This document shows positions 8,719 through 15,978 of a stretch of 54,897 nt of DNA, piece by piece. Numbering within the stretch: position 1 is the first letter of the stretch; each line of letters begins with the position of its first letter. Under the pieces are notes generated by a model. It had not been told where the DNA came from and searched no databases. It was given only the letters and a program-made list of their open reading frames with translations. Origin of the DNA: Billgrantia kenyensis (GTDB lineage: Bacteria > Pseudomonadota > Gammaproteobacteria > Pseudomonadales > Halomonadaceae). A program made the position numbers and the translations under genes. The stretch lies in assembly GCF_013697085.1 (NCBI RefSeq), contig NZ_JACEFT010000026.1, positions 1-54,897 on the forward strand, written 5' to 3'.

Positions 8719-8748
8719 CCCGCGCCGCTGCGAGAGCAGCGGCGCGGG
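8719..8748. terminator. Hairpin with GAGA tetraloop between pepD and dps
   Basis: A 13 bp perfect stem (CCCGCGCCGCTGC / GCAGCGGCGCGGG) closed by a GNRA-type GAGA loop sits between two convergent genes. There is no T-run on either side. It probably acts as a shared 3' stabiliser or terminator for both genes. Confidence 0.6.
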
Positions 8749-8786
8749 GGAGCGGTGGGGGAGCGCTCGATGGCGGTAGTCTGTGC

Positions 8787-9260
8787 TCAGCCCAAGTAGG
8801 CGTTGAGCATCCACACGGTCTTTTCCTGCTCGCGGATGTAGTCGCCGGCCTGGGCGGCGGTACCCTCATCGTCGGCGTCCGAGGCCAGGGCCAGCACTTC
8901 ACGCTGCAGCTCGATCAGGGTCTGATAGCCGGCGAGCACGCCGCGCACGCAGGCCTCCCCGTCGTGCACGTCCTTGGCCTCGCGGATCTGCGACATGGCC
9001 ACGTAGTCGCTGTAGGCGTGCACCGGCTTGTGGCCCAGGGTCAGGATGCGCTCGGCCACTTCGTCGACCTTGGTCAGCAGGTCGGTGTAGAACTCCTCGA
9101 ACTTGGTGTGCAGCTCGAAGAACTGCGGTCCCTTGACGTTCCAGTGGTAGCCGCGGACGTTCATGTAGAAGATCTGGTAATTCGCCAGCAGTGCGTTGAG
9201 TTTCTCGGCAAGCTGGCTGGCGCTGGCCTGATGGAGGCCGATGGCATTGGTGTCGCTCAT
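8787..9260 (-). CDS. dps: Dps-type DNA-protecting ferritin-like protein
   Basis: Dps forms a dodecamer that oxidises and stores iron and shields DNA during starvation and oxidative stress. The 157-residue length fits. The ferroxidase segment YHWNVKGPQFFELHTKFEEFY gives the conserved His, His and acidic ligands near residues 39-55 at the subunit interface, and the second helix pair carries VDEVAERILTLG. The N-terminus is short and poor in lysine, so direct DNA binding may be weak. The upstream 260 bases are gene-free and should hold the promoter. Confidence 0.92.
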   Translation of the reverse strand: MSDTNAIGLHQASASQLAEKLNALLANYQIFYMNVRGYHWNVKGPQFFELHTKFEEFYTDLLTKVDEVAERILTLGHKPVHAYSDYVAMSQIREAKDVHDGEACVRGVLAGYQTLIELQREVLALASDADDEGTAAQAGDYIREQEKTVWMLNAYLG

Positions 9261-9545
9261 TATCCTGCTCCTTGGTTAGGGTGGAATTCGCGCTTGAGTG
9301 TGCTGTACCAAAGTCTAGAGGTTTGCCCGGCTTTGTATAAGCACTTTCTGGTGATCGTATCGATAGCCCAGTTGCATGACGGCCCTCCTTTGGCTGTTTT
9401 CTCGAGCGGTGCCGCCGCGTCACGCCCATTTGCCTGCCGTGCCGGGAACCCGAGCGCCTCAGGGGACTCTCAAGGACGGCAGTGATGCCTTGCAAGGCGA
9501 GCAGTTCGACGTAGACTGCGGCCAATGATGAACAGGAGAACCTCC

Positions 9546-10100
9546 ATGCGCCTGTGGTGGATGATGCCCGGTCTGGCCTTGCTGGCTGGCTGCCAGGCGA
9601 CGCCGACGGAACTGCCCTCTGCCGAGCCGCGGCCCGCAGCGGAGTGCCGCTGGGAGGCCGGTGATATCGCGCCTCGAGAGTGGGTGCGCCTGGCGCTCGA
9701 TGCCCTGGAGGCGGATGACTTCGTGGTTCGCGATACCGATCCGGCGCTGGGGCTGGTCAGCGCCGAGCGGACCCGGACGATCCCGGGCTATGGCGACCGC
9801 TACGACGGCTGGGGGTCCACCGGCGTCTTTGGCGGTGTCGGGCTGGGGGGCGGCAGTCGCGGCCTCTCTACCGGCGTGATGATCGGCTTTGGGGGGCCTG
9901 CTGGAAGCGCCACGCAGGACGCGACCCGTCTCGAGCGTGTCTCGTTGGTGGCCGACTCGAGCTGGGTGCGGGTCAGTCGCGACATCCAGGTCATCGACTG
10001 GCGCGGCGAGCTGCGCGAGACCCGTAGCGGCAGCGATGCCGGCTTCTGCGATACGCTGCGCCAGGCGATGACGGCTACCGCCGCAGGGGGGGAGCCATGA
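9546..10100 (+). CDS. Predicted outer-membrane lipoprotein, unknown function
   Basis: I do not recognise the family. The start at 9546 is set by AGGAG seven bases upstream; the protein then opens MRLWWMMPGLALLAGC with a clear lipobox LAGC at residues 13-16. The mature part has one globular segment (APREWVRLALDALEADDFVV), a Gly-rich stretch (STGVFGGVGLGGGSRG) and a C-terminal Cys. It overlaps the next gene by four bases (ATGA). That gene encodes a second lipoprotein with a similar one-domain plan, so the two probably work together in the envelope. Confidence 0.75.
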   Translation: MRLWWMMPGLALLAGCQATPTELPSAEPRPAAECRWEAGDIAPREWVRLALDALEADDFVVRDTDPALGLVSAERTRTIPGYGDRYDGWGSTGVFGGVGLGGGSRGLSTGVMIGFGGPAGSATQDATRLERVSLVADSSWVRVSRDIQVIDWRGELRETRSGSDAGFCDTLRQAMTATAAGGEP

Positions 10101-10459
10101 AGCACCGCTACGCCATGCTGCTGGTGCTGCTATTGATGACCGGCTGCGCGACCTCGCCTCAGGCGCCGGAGCCGCGCGAGCTGGCGATGGCCGCCCCGCC
10201 GGAGCAGACCCTGCGCGAAGTCGTTGGTCTGCTGATGGAGGAGGGCTACGTGATTCGCCGTGCCGATGCAGATCAGGGCCGCGTGGAGGCCGTGTTGGCA
10301 CGCTGGCCGGGGTACCGGGTCGAGGTCATGGTGACACCGGAAGGCCAGGGTTCACGGACATCGCTCACGGCCACCCGCAGCGGCAGGCCGCTGCCGCCAC
10401 ATACTCTCGATCCGCTACTGGCCGAGCTGCAGCGTCGCGTAGGCCTGGCACCCCGATGA
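10097..10459 (+). CDS. Small predicted lipoprotein, unknown function
   Basis: The 120-residue protein has a signal peptide and lipobox MTGC (Cys near residue 16), a short Pro-rich linker, then an alpha-beta segment (TLREVVGLLMEEGYVIRRAD). That segment echoes the ALDALEADDFVVRDTD segment of the lipoprotein encoded just upstream. Translational coupling through ATGA suggests a fixed ratio. A small envelope helper, perhaps handling a partner through this BamE- or DUF-like fold, is possible but not shown. Confidence 0.72.
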   Translation: MKHRYAMLLVLLLMTGCATSPQAPEPRELAMAAPPEQTLREVVGLLMEEGYVIRRADADQGRVEAVLARWPGYRVEVMVTPEGQGSRTSLTATRSGRPLPPHTLDPLLAELQRRVGLAPR

Positions 10460-10482
10460 CTTCATTCATGATTTCGTGAGAG

Positions 10483-11172
10483 ATGTACCACTGCATGATT
10501 CGCTTGTTGATTTCTCGCTATGGCATGGCCAGGTCCGCCTGGCGAATGCTGCTGATGTTCTCGCTGCTACTGCCAGGCCTGGCCCTGGCGCACCCTCACG
10601 GCTGGATCGACATACGCATGCGGCTGGTGGTCAATGAGGCCGGTCACCTTGAAGGGCTGCACCAGTCCTGGCGCATGGATCCCTTCTACAGCCTGGTCTT
10701 GCTGGAAGAGCTCGGCCGCGGCGAAGGCGGGCTGGATGCGGGGCTCGACCGCCTGGGCGGTGAGATTCGCGGCAACCTGGCTCCGTTCGACTTCTTCACC
10801 GAGGTACGCCTGGGCGAGGAGCGGCTCGGCTTCGGCGACGTCACCGAATACACCGCGATGGAGCGGGGCGGTCGGGTGGAGTTCATCTTTCTCCTACCCC
10901 TGGAAGAACCCCATGAGCTGAACGAGCGGACGCTGCAGTACAAGGTGTTCGACCCTACCTATTACCTGGAGGTCGTGCACGAGGCGGAGGGTGAAACACC
11001 GCTGGAAGATGCCCTGCTGGTGGGCGGGGAGCTCAACTGTAGCAAGCAGATCGTACCTGCCAACCCCGACCCTGAGCGGGTGATGCAGGCCGCCATGCTA
11101 GACGTGACCGATGAGGCCGAGCCTGGCTTGGGCCGTCATTTTGCCGAGACTGGGGTGGTGACATGCGAGTGA
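10483..11172 (+). CDS. DUF1007 periplasmic protein, partner of a nickel/cobalt transporter
   Basis: DUF1007 (COG3683) proteins are secreted and usually encoded beside NiCoT/RcnA-like metal transporters, as here. The N-terminus contains a signal peptide ending near LALA, directly followed by HPHGWIDI, the conserved His-rich start of the mature domain. Later the chain has two Cys (ELNCSKQ and the C-terminal TCE). The exact start is unclear: ATGs at 10483, 10495, 10525 and 10549 all precede the signal and none has a good ribosome site; 10525 gives the neatest 22-residue signal. It overlaps the transporter gene by ten bases. Confidence 0.82.
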   Translation: MYHCMIRLLISRYGMARSAWRMLLMFSLLLPGLALAHPHGWIDIRMRLVVNEAGHLEGLHQSWRMDPFYSLVLLEELGRGEGGLDAGLDRLGGEIRGNLAPFDFFTEVRLGEERLGFGDVTEYTAMERGGRVEFIFLLPLEEPHELNERTLQYKVFDPTYYLEVVHEAEGETPLEDALLVGGELNCSKQIVPANPDPERVMQAAMLDVTDEAEPGLGRHFAETGVVTCE

Positions 11173-12197
11173 TGGCAATGGCCAGCAATCGTTCGAGGCT
11201 GCTTGGGCTGGGCCTGCTGATCCTCGCCGGACTGGTCCTCTATTTCCTCTCCCAAGGCGGGCTGCAGTCGCTGAGCCTGCAGCTGGTGGCCTGGCAGCGT
11301 GACTTTCATCGCGCCCTGACCATGGCGATAACCAACTTCTCCGGCACGCCTTCCTCAACGGCGTGGATCACGCTGCTGGGCATCAGCTTCGCCTACGGTG
11401 TCTTCCATGCCGCCGGTCCCGGGCATGGCAAGGCAGTGCTGACGACCTACCTGCTCTCGCAGGGCGGAGCGGTGCGCAGGGCCCTGGCGCTCTCATTTGC
11501 CGCCTCGCTGCTGCAGGGCGTGGTGGCGATCACCCTGGTGGTGGTGCTGGTGCACGGGCTGGGCTGGGTGACCCGACAGGCGATGGGCAGCGTGGTCTGG
11601 GTTGAGCAGGCCAGCTTTTTGATGGTGGCGCTGCTGGGGGCCTGGCTGTGCCTGCGGGCGATCCGCCAGCTGCGGCGCATCCCGGCGAGCCGTGAGCAGG
11701 CAGGGCACGCTCACGATCACGACCATACGCATGAACACAGCTGCTGCGGCGGCCATCACCATGTCGACCCGAGCCAGGCAGCCGACTGGCGCACGGCGTT
11801 GGCCACCGTTGTCGCCATCGGCATTCGTCCCTGTAGCGGGGGGGTCCTGCTGCTGGGCGCTGCGACCCTGCTGGGCCAGTTCATGGTCGGGGTGGCAGCG
11901 GTGATGGTGATGGCGCTCGGTACGGCGCTAACGGTTTCCGGGCTGGCACTGGCCAGTGTCTTCGCCCGCGGCTGGGCCGAGCGGCAGCTGGTGAAGCAGA
12001 ACAGCCTGCAGCGAGCTGGCCGCCTGCTGAGCTGGGCGGCGCTGGGTGGTGGGCTGGCCATCATGACGCTGGGTGTCTCGCTGTCCATCACCGGCGTGAC
12101 CCAACCCACTTCGGACCCCCTGCTGGGCGAGCCGCCCGGGCGCAGCGCCCCGGCGGAGCGTAGCTCGCCGCCTGCCGGTCATCCTTTCGGCGGGTAA
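11163..12197 (+). CDS. Nickel/cobalt transporter, RcnA/NicO family
   Basis: This 344-residue inner-membrane protein has six to seven predicted helices. The family motif GPGHGK is in helix two (GVFHAAGPGHGKAVLTTYLL), and a second signature IRPCSGG follows the cytoplasmic loop. That loop is a metal-binding tract of alternating His, Asp and Cys (HAHDHDHTHEHSCCGGHHH). Such proteins usually export Ni2+ or Co2+, though some import. The DUF1007 gene upstream overlaps it, implying one operon. No metal-sensor gene such as rcnR is nearby. Confidence 0.86.
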   Translation: MRVMAMASNRSRLLGLGLLILAGLVLYFLSQGGLQSLSLQLVAWQRDFHRALTMAITNFSGTPSSTAWITLLGISFAYGVFHAAGPGHGKAVLTTYLLSQGGAVRRALALSFAASLLQGVVAITLVVVLVHGLGWVTRQAMGSVVWVEQASFLMVALLGAWLCLRAIRQLRRIPASREQAGHAHDHDHTHEHSCCGGHHHVDPSQAADWRTALATVVAIGIRPCSGGVLLLGAATLLGQFMVGVAAVMVMALGTALTVSGLALASVFARGWAERQLVKQNSLQRAGRLLSWAALGGGLAIMTLGVSLSITGVTQPTSDPLLGEPPGRSAPAERSSPPAGHPFGG

Positions 12198-12206
12198 GAG
12201 GCGACT

Positions 12207-12632
12207 TCAGAGCTCCAGTTGCAATCCATCCAACCGTGCCAGCAGGTGGTCGCGCATGCTGGCGAGTTCGTCCAGGTCATAGGGCTGCGCCTGGCCGTGG
12301 CCCCATACCGGCCCCGGCCAGGCGTCGTCTCCCCGGCGTCGTGCGACGAGATGGACATGCAGCTGGGCCACCACGTTGCCCAGGCTGGCAACGTTGATCT
12401 TGTCCGCCTGACTCAATTCCTTGAGCATTCGACTCACCTCGCTGGCTTCATGCCAGAGCTGATGTCGATCCGCCGCGGCCAGATCGAACACCTCGCTCAC
12501 CCCCTTGCGACGGGGAATCAGGATGAGCCAAGGGAAGCGGGTGTCATCCATCAGCCGAAGTTGACTCAGCGGTAGTTCGGCCACCGGGTAGCTGTCCCTC
12601 ACCAGGCGTTCATCCAGCTCTACTGACGACAT
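12207..12632 (-). CDS. HIT-domain nucleotide hydrolase/transferase family protein
   Basis: This is a 141-residue HIT protein. The active-site triad appears as QLHVHLVAR near residues 91-99, where Gln replaces the first His of HxHxH, as is usual in one bacterial HIT subgroup. The family FPWLILIPRR strand lies near residue 33. Members cleave or transfer nucleoside phosphates; the substrate is unknown. GGGAGG lies eight bases before the ATG. It is convergent with the nickel/cobalt transporter gene, only nine bases away. Confidence 0.88.
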   Translation of the reverse strand: MSSVELDERLVRDSYPVAELPLSQLRLMDDTRFPWLILIPRRKGVSEVFDLAAADRHQLWHEASEVSRMLKELSQADKINVASLGNVVAQLHVHLVARRRGDDAWPGPVWGHGQAQPYDLDELASMRDHLLARLDGLQLEL

Positions 12633-12745
12633 TTTCTATGCCTCCCTCGACCATGGCCCGATGCCATCATGACATAGGGGGACAAGAAGCGCCTGTCACC
12701 GGAACGAGGCGAGGCGTCTCGTCAGCGGCTAAAGTGAAAGTGTGA

Positions 12746-12757
12746 GTCTTGCAAGAC
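12746..12757. promoter_or_regulatory. Palindrome GTCTTGCAAGAC before the first entericidin gene
   Basis: This perfect 12 bp dyad ends 13 bases before the start codon and touches the ribosome site AGGAGG. It could be an operator or a short hairpin affecting translation. The factor is unknown. Confidence 0.3.
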
Positions 12758-12770
12758 AGGAGGAAAAGTC

Positions 12771-12908
12771 ATGAAGCGAACGATCGTGTCTACGCTGATG
12801 CTGCTCGTCGTGCTTTCACTGCTCAGTGGGTGCAACACCATGCGCGGCATGGGTGAGGATATCGAGGCGGGTGGCGAGGCGGTTCAGCGGCAGGCGAACT
12901 CATATTAG
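12771..12908 (+). CDS. Entericidin-family small lipoprotein (first copy)
   Basis: A 45-residue lipoprotein begins MKRTIVSTLMLLVVLSLLSG and then C at position 21. The mature peptide CNTMRGMGEDIEAGGEAVQR matches the entericidin A/B pattern (CNTxxGxGxDIxxGGxxI). Entericidins are tiny envelope lipoproteins linked to stress and stationary phase; in E. coli the pair acts as antidote and toxin. AGGAGG lies eight to nine bases upstream. A paralogue lies at 13005. It is too short for most gene finders. Confidence 0.8.
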   Translation: MKRTIVSTLMLLVVLSLLSGCNTMRGMGEDIEAGGEAVQRQANSY

Positions 12909-13004
12909 CGTTTTTCAAAATGATGACTGGCTGTTACGCTGAAATGGCCATTGCTTCACGGCAAGGAATGGAATTCCCAGACAGCATATCAAGGAGATAA
13001 GACC

Positions 13005-13136
13005 ATGAAGAAAGCCATTGCCCTGAGTTTTGCCCTGTTGATGACTGCCGGTGCCCTGGCAGGCTGCAACACGATGGAAGGCGCGGGCCAGGATGTCGAG
13101 CGTGGCGGCGAGCACATGCAGGACGCCGCCCAGTAA
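13005..13136 (+). CDS. Entericidin-family small lipoprotein (second copy)
   Basis: A 43-residue lipoprotein has signal MKKAIALSFALLMTAGALAG and lipid Cys at 21, then CNTMEGAGQDVERGGEHMQD. The ribosome site AAGGAG eight bases before the ATG at 13005 fixes the start; a longer in-frame opening from 12951 would bury the signal peptide. It is a tandem paralogue of the 12771 gene, 96 bases downstream, with its own ribosome site and probably its own promoter. A 13-pair hairpin follows at 13154. Confidence 0.85.
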   Translation: MKKAIALSFALLMTAGALAGCNTMEGAGQDVERGGEHMQDAAQ

Positions 13137-13153
13137 ACGTGACGGTCCGGCCT

Positions 13154-13194
13154 GGCAGCATACGGGTGACCTGGCAGTCTCCCCGTGTGCTGCC
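13154..13194 (+). terminator. Hairpin after the second entericidin gene
   Basis: GGCAGCATACGGG pairs with CCCGTGTGCTGCC (one T-G wobble) over a 15-base loop. There is no T-run, so it may be a stabiliser rather than an intrinsic terminator. Confidence 0.45.
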
Positions 13195-13244
13195 TTGGCG
13201 CCTATCCAACCAGCTTTACCCCACCCACTGACTGAGACCTTTGC

Positions 13245-13577
13245 ATGGTTAGCCCAACGCGGTTATGCCTGGCTTCTATCGGCTTGATACTAATGGCAGG
13301 TTGTACGCCCATGCCAGATTCGAATCCCCCCCATGAGCCCGCCCCGAAACCGCCTCAGGTCGACGAGAGCGAGGATGCCTGCGGTGCCCGCCACGTGCAG
13401 GATCGCATCGGCAGGGATTATGACGAGGCGCTGGGCGAATCGATCCAGCGCGAAAGCGGTGCTGCCACGCTGCGCGTTATCCGCCCGGGGCATGCCTACA
13501 CCATGGAGTACCGAGGCGACCGGATTAACGTCCATATCGACGAAGGCGACACGATCACCGACATTGGCTGTGGTTGA
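13245..13577 (+). CDS. I78-family peptidase inhibitor-like lipoprotein
   Basis: The 110-residue protein has a lipobox MAGC (Cys near 20), a Pro-rich linker, then a domain with the I78 hallmarks: DACGA at its start, LRVIRPGHAYTMEYRGDRINVHIDE and a C-terminal IGCG. The two Cys would form the family disulphide. I78 members such as elastase and subtilisin inhibitors block serine proteases; as a lipoprotein it would act in the periplasm. No protease gene is adjacent. The inhibitor role is inferred from family similarity only. Confidence 0.78.
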   Translation: MVSPTRLCLASIGLILMAGCTPMPDSNPPHEPAPKPPQVDESEDACGARHVQDRIGRDYDEALGESIQRESGAATLRVIRPGHAYTMEYRGDRINVHIDEGDTITDIGCG

Positions 13578-13598
13578 CGCGGTTTCAGGGCCTGCTAT

Positions 13599-14120
13599 CT
13601 ATTCCTTGTGGCCGTGCTCGGCTTGAGCACGGCGCTCGGCCTCTTCGGCCTGCTTGCGCATGGCCTTGCGTAGTGCCGCCTTCTCGAAGCGCAGCTTCTG
13701 CAGCGGTGTGTCCAGCTTGAGCGGCGGCACTGGCGCAGGGTGCCCATTGGCATCCACCGCCACCATGGTCAGGTAGCAGCTGTTGGTGTGGCGGATGACC
13801 TTGTCGCGAATGTTTTCGGCCACGACCTTGATGCCTATCTCCATCGACGAGCGGCCGACGTGGTTGACGCTGGCCAGAAAGGTGACCAGCTCGCCGACAT
13901 GGATTGGCTGCTTGAACAGCACCTGATCGACCGAGAGGGTCACTACATAGTGCCCGGAATAGCGGCTGGCGCAGGCATATGCCACCTCATCGAGCTTCTT
14001 GAGGATGGCGCCGCCGTGAACCTTGCCACTGAAGTTGGCCATGTCAGGCGTCATCAGCACGGTCATGCTCAGCTCGTGCTGGCCGGGGAAGTCGTGGGGC
14101 AGGCTGCCGGTGTCGGCCAT
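13599..14120 (-). CDS. Acyl-CoA thioesterase (hotdog fold, YciA/BACH-like)
   Basis: The 173-residue single hotdog domain shows PDMANFSGKVHGGAILKKLDEVAYACASRYSG, with the conserved HGG and acidic residue of the active site, followed by VGELVTFLASVNHVGRSSMEIGI. Such enzymes release free CoA from acyl-CoAs in the cytoplasm. The charged C-terminal tail (ALRKAMRKQAEEAERR) is probably helical. It lies just downstream of a DUF1622 gene on the same strand, with which it could be cotranscribed. Confidence 0.88.
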   Translation of the reverse strand: MADTGSLPHDFPGQHELSMTVLMTPDMANFSGKVHGGAILKKLDEVAYACASRYSGHYVVTLSVDQVLFKQPIHVGELVTFLASVNHVGRSSMEIGIKVVAENIRDKVIRHTNSCYLTMVAVDANGHPAPVPPLKLDTPLQKLRFEKAALRKAMRKQAEEAERRAQAEHGHKE

Positions 14121-14135
14121 AGTCAGATTACCTTG

Positions 14136-14519
14136 TCAGTCGTTTTCGTCATCCGTCTTGCCACCCGCCGCTCGCCTGTAACGGCTGTCCTGCCATGGCC
14201 AGTGTCCTTCTACCTCGACGTGTAGCGTGAAGGCGAGGAAGGCTCGGATCAGCACGATGATACCCAGGGTGGCGACCTGCTGGCCGGTATTGGCAATGAT
14301 GACGGTCTTGATCACATCGCCGGCAATGAGGAAGTCCAGTCCCAGTATAAGCGCGCGGGCGATGCCGTGCCGGTAGTGCATGAAAGCGCGCTGCTCGTGG
14401 AACATGCGGTGGTGAAAGAAGCGCCAGGAGGTAATGGCGAAGCCGCCGACGATGACGGCGACCCCCAGCAACTCGATGATCAGCGCAATCGTATCGATGA
14501 TCTCGATGATCGGGCTCAT
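14136..14519 (-). CDS. DUF1622 membrane protein
   Basis: This 127-residue inner-membrane protein has three predicted helices: one near the N-terminus (IALIIELLGVAVIVGGFAI), then LILGLDFLIAGDVIKTVI and LGIIVLIRAFLAFTLHVEVEG. The LGLDFLIAGDVIKT and RxFLxFTLxVExEG blocks are typical of DUF1622. Function is unknown. It is followed by the thioesterase gene 15 bases downstream on the same strand. Confidence 0.85.
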   Translation of the reverse strand: MSPIIEIIDTIALIIELLGVAVIVGGFAITSWRFFHHRMFHEQRAFMHYRHGIARALILGLDFLIAGDVIKTVIIANTGQQVATLGIIVLIRAFLAFTLHVEVEGHWPWQDSRYRRAAGGKTDDEND

Positions 14520-14546
14520 AAGGCTCGCTGCAGTGGCGTTGGGTAC

Positions 14547-14570
14547 CGGGCCCTGGTCTTCCAGGGCCCG
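14547..14570 (-). terminator. Hairpin downstream of atoE
   Basis: A perfect 10 bp stem CGGGCCCTGG / CCAGGGCCCG with a four-base loop sits 20 bases past the atoE stop. No T-run follows on the minus strand. Confidence 0.5.
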
Positions 14571-14589
14571 CGTTTGCTATGGCAGTGGT

Positions 14590-15900
14590 TCAGAACCAGG
14601 TCAGGCCGATGGAGATCACGGCACCGGTAATGAACAGCTGGATCAGGCAGAAGCCCATGATGTCCTTGGCCTTGAGCCCGGCGATGGCCAGCACCGGCAG
14701 CGCCCAGAACGGCTGCAGCAGGTTGGTCCAGGCATCCCCCCAGGCCACCGCCATGGAAACCCGTGCCACGTCCACGCCCAGCGCCTCGGCGGCGGGCAGC
14801 ATCACTGGCGCCTGCACCGCCCACTGACCGCCGCCAGAGGGTACGAAGAGGTTGACGATACCGGCGCTGATGAAGGACCAGAAGGGCAGCGAGGTCTCGG
14901 TGGCGAAGGAAACCAGTCCTTCGGACATGCTGGCAGCGAGCCCCGACTGCACCATGATTGCCATGATCCCGGCATAGAAGGGGAACTGGATGACGATGCC
15001 GGCGCCGCCCTTGATCGCCTCGTTGAGGCTGGTCAGCAGGCTGCGGGGGGTGCGGTGCAGCACGATGGCAAGGAACAGGAACAGGAAGTTGACGATGTTC
15101 AGGTTCAGGCCACCGCCGCGGAGGAAGAAGTGGTCGAGCAGGAAGATCAGGCCGGGGATGCCCACCAACCAGGCCAGGGTGACGCTGTTCTCCAGGCGCT
15201 CAGCCGGTCGGGCAATGCGGACCCGGGTCTCCTCGTCGTCGCCCAGCAGCTTCGGGTCCACGTAGACGCTCTCCTTCTCGTCGGGGAGCATCATGCGGTT
15301 GACCAGCGGTATGACGATGAACAGACAGACCACGATGGCCAGGTTGAAGAAGGCAAAGATGGTCGAGCCGGTGCCGATCACGCCGATCTGGTCGGCAGTG
15401 AAGTGGTCATCGGTGGCGATGGTCAGCGGGATGGAGCCGGCCAGGCCGCCATGCCACACCACGAAGCCGGAGTAGGCGCTTGCCACCAGCAGGCGATAGT
15501 CGACGCGGACCAGGCGGGCCAGCTCCTTGGCGAACAGCGCCCCGACCACCAGGCCGAAGCCCCAGTTGATCCAGCTGGCCGCCAGCGACACATAGGTCAC
15601 CAGCAGGATTGCTCCGCCGGGGCCGTTGGCCAGCGCCGCCAAGCGCTGCAGCAGCTTCTTCACCGGCGGTGAGCTGGCCAGCATGAAGCCGGTGACCAGC
15701 ACCAGCAGCATTTGCATGGAGAAGGTCAGCAGGTTCCAGAAGCCGTCGCCCCACATGCGCATCACCGCCAGTGGCGTCTGGCGCTCCACGCCGATGGCGG
15801 CGGCGGCGGCAATGACCGTTAGCAGCAGCACGAAGATGAAAGGGTTCGGGAGATAGCGTTCGACCAGCTTGACGGCGGGCCTCGATAGCATTTTGAGCAT
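14590..15900 (-). CDS. atoE: Short-chain fatty acid transporter (AtoE family)
   Basis: This 436-residue, roughly 12-helix membrane protein is of the AtoE/short-chain fatty acid transporter family. It has the typical conserved stretches NPFIFVLLLT at the start, SWINWGFGLVVGALFAKELAR, FFLRGGGLNLNIVNFLFLFLA and FVPSGGGQWAVQAPV near the end. It takes up short-chain acids such as butyrate or acetoacetate. Neighbours do not include ato catabolic genes, so its substrate is uncertain. The downstream DUF1622 gene is separated by a hairpin. Confidence 0.87.
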   Translation of the reverse strand: MLKMLSRPAVKLVERYLPNPFIFVLLLTVIAAAAAIGVERQTPLAVMRMWGDGFWNLLTFSMQMLLVLVTGFMLASSPPVKKLLQRLAALANGPGGAILLVTYVSLAASWINWGFGLVVGALFAKELARLVRVDYRLLVASAYSGFVVWHGGLAGSIPLTIATDDHFTADQIGVIGTGSTIFAFFNLAIVVCLFIVIPLVNRMMLPDEKESVYVDPKLLGDDEETRVRIARPAERLENSVTLAWLVGIPGLIFLLDHFFLRGGGLNLNIVNFLFLFLAIVLHRTPRSLLTSLNEAIKGGAGIVIQFPFYAGIMAIMVQSGLAASMSEGLVSFATETSLPFWSFISAGIVNLFVPSGGGQWAVQAPVMLPAAEALGVDVARVSMAVAWGDAWTNLLQPFWALPVLAIAGLKAKDIMGFCLIQLFITGAVISIGLTWF

Positions 15901-15978
15901 GACGGGATCGCTTCTTTTGGTTATCTGGTTACATTCGCACCATAGCGTAAAGGCATCGCCTTGCCCTAATAAAATGGC

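Noticed and set aside
14434..15672. Long plus-strand open frame opposite DUF1622 and atoE
   Set aside because: The predicted protein is a Gln/Gly/His-rich shadow of the transmembrane gene on the other strand, with no start signals.
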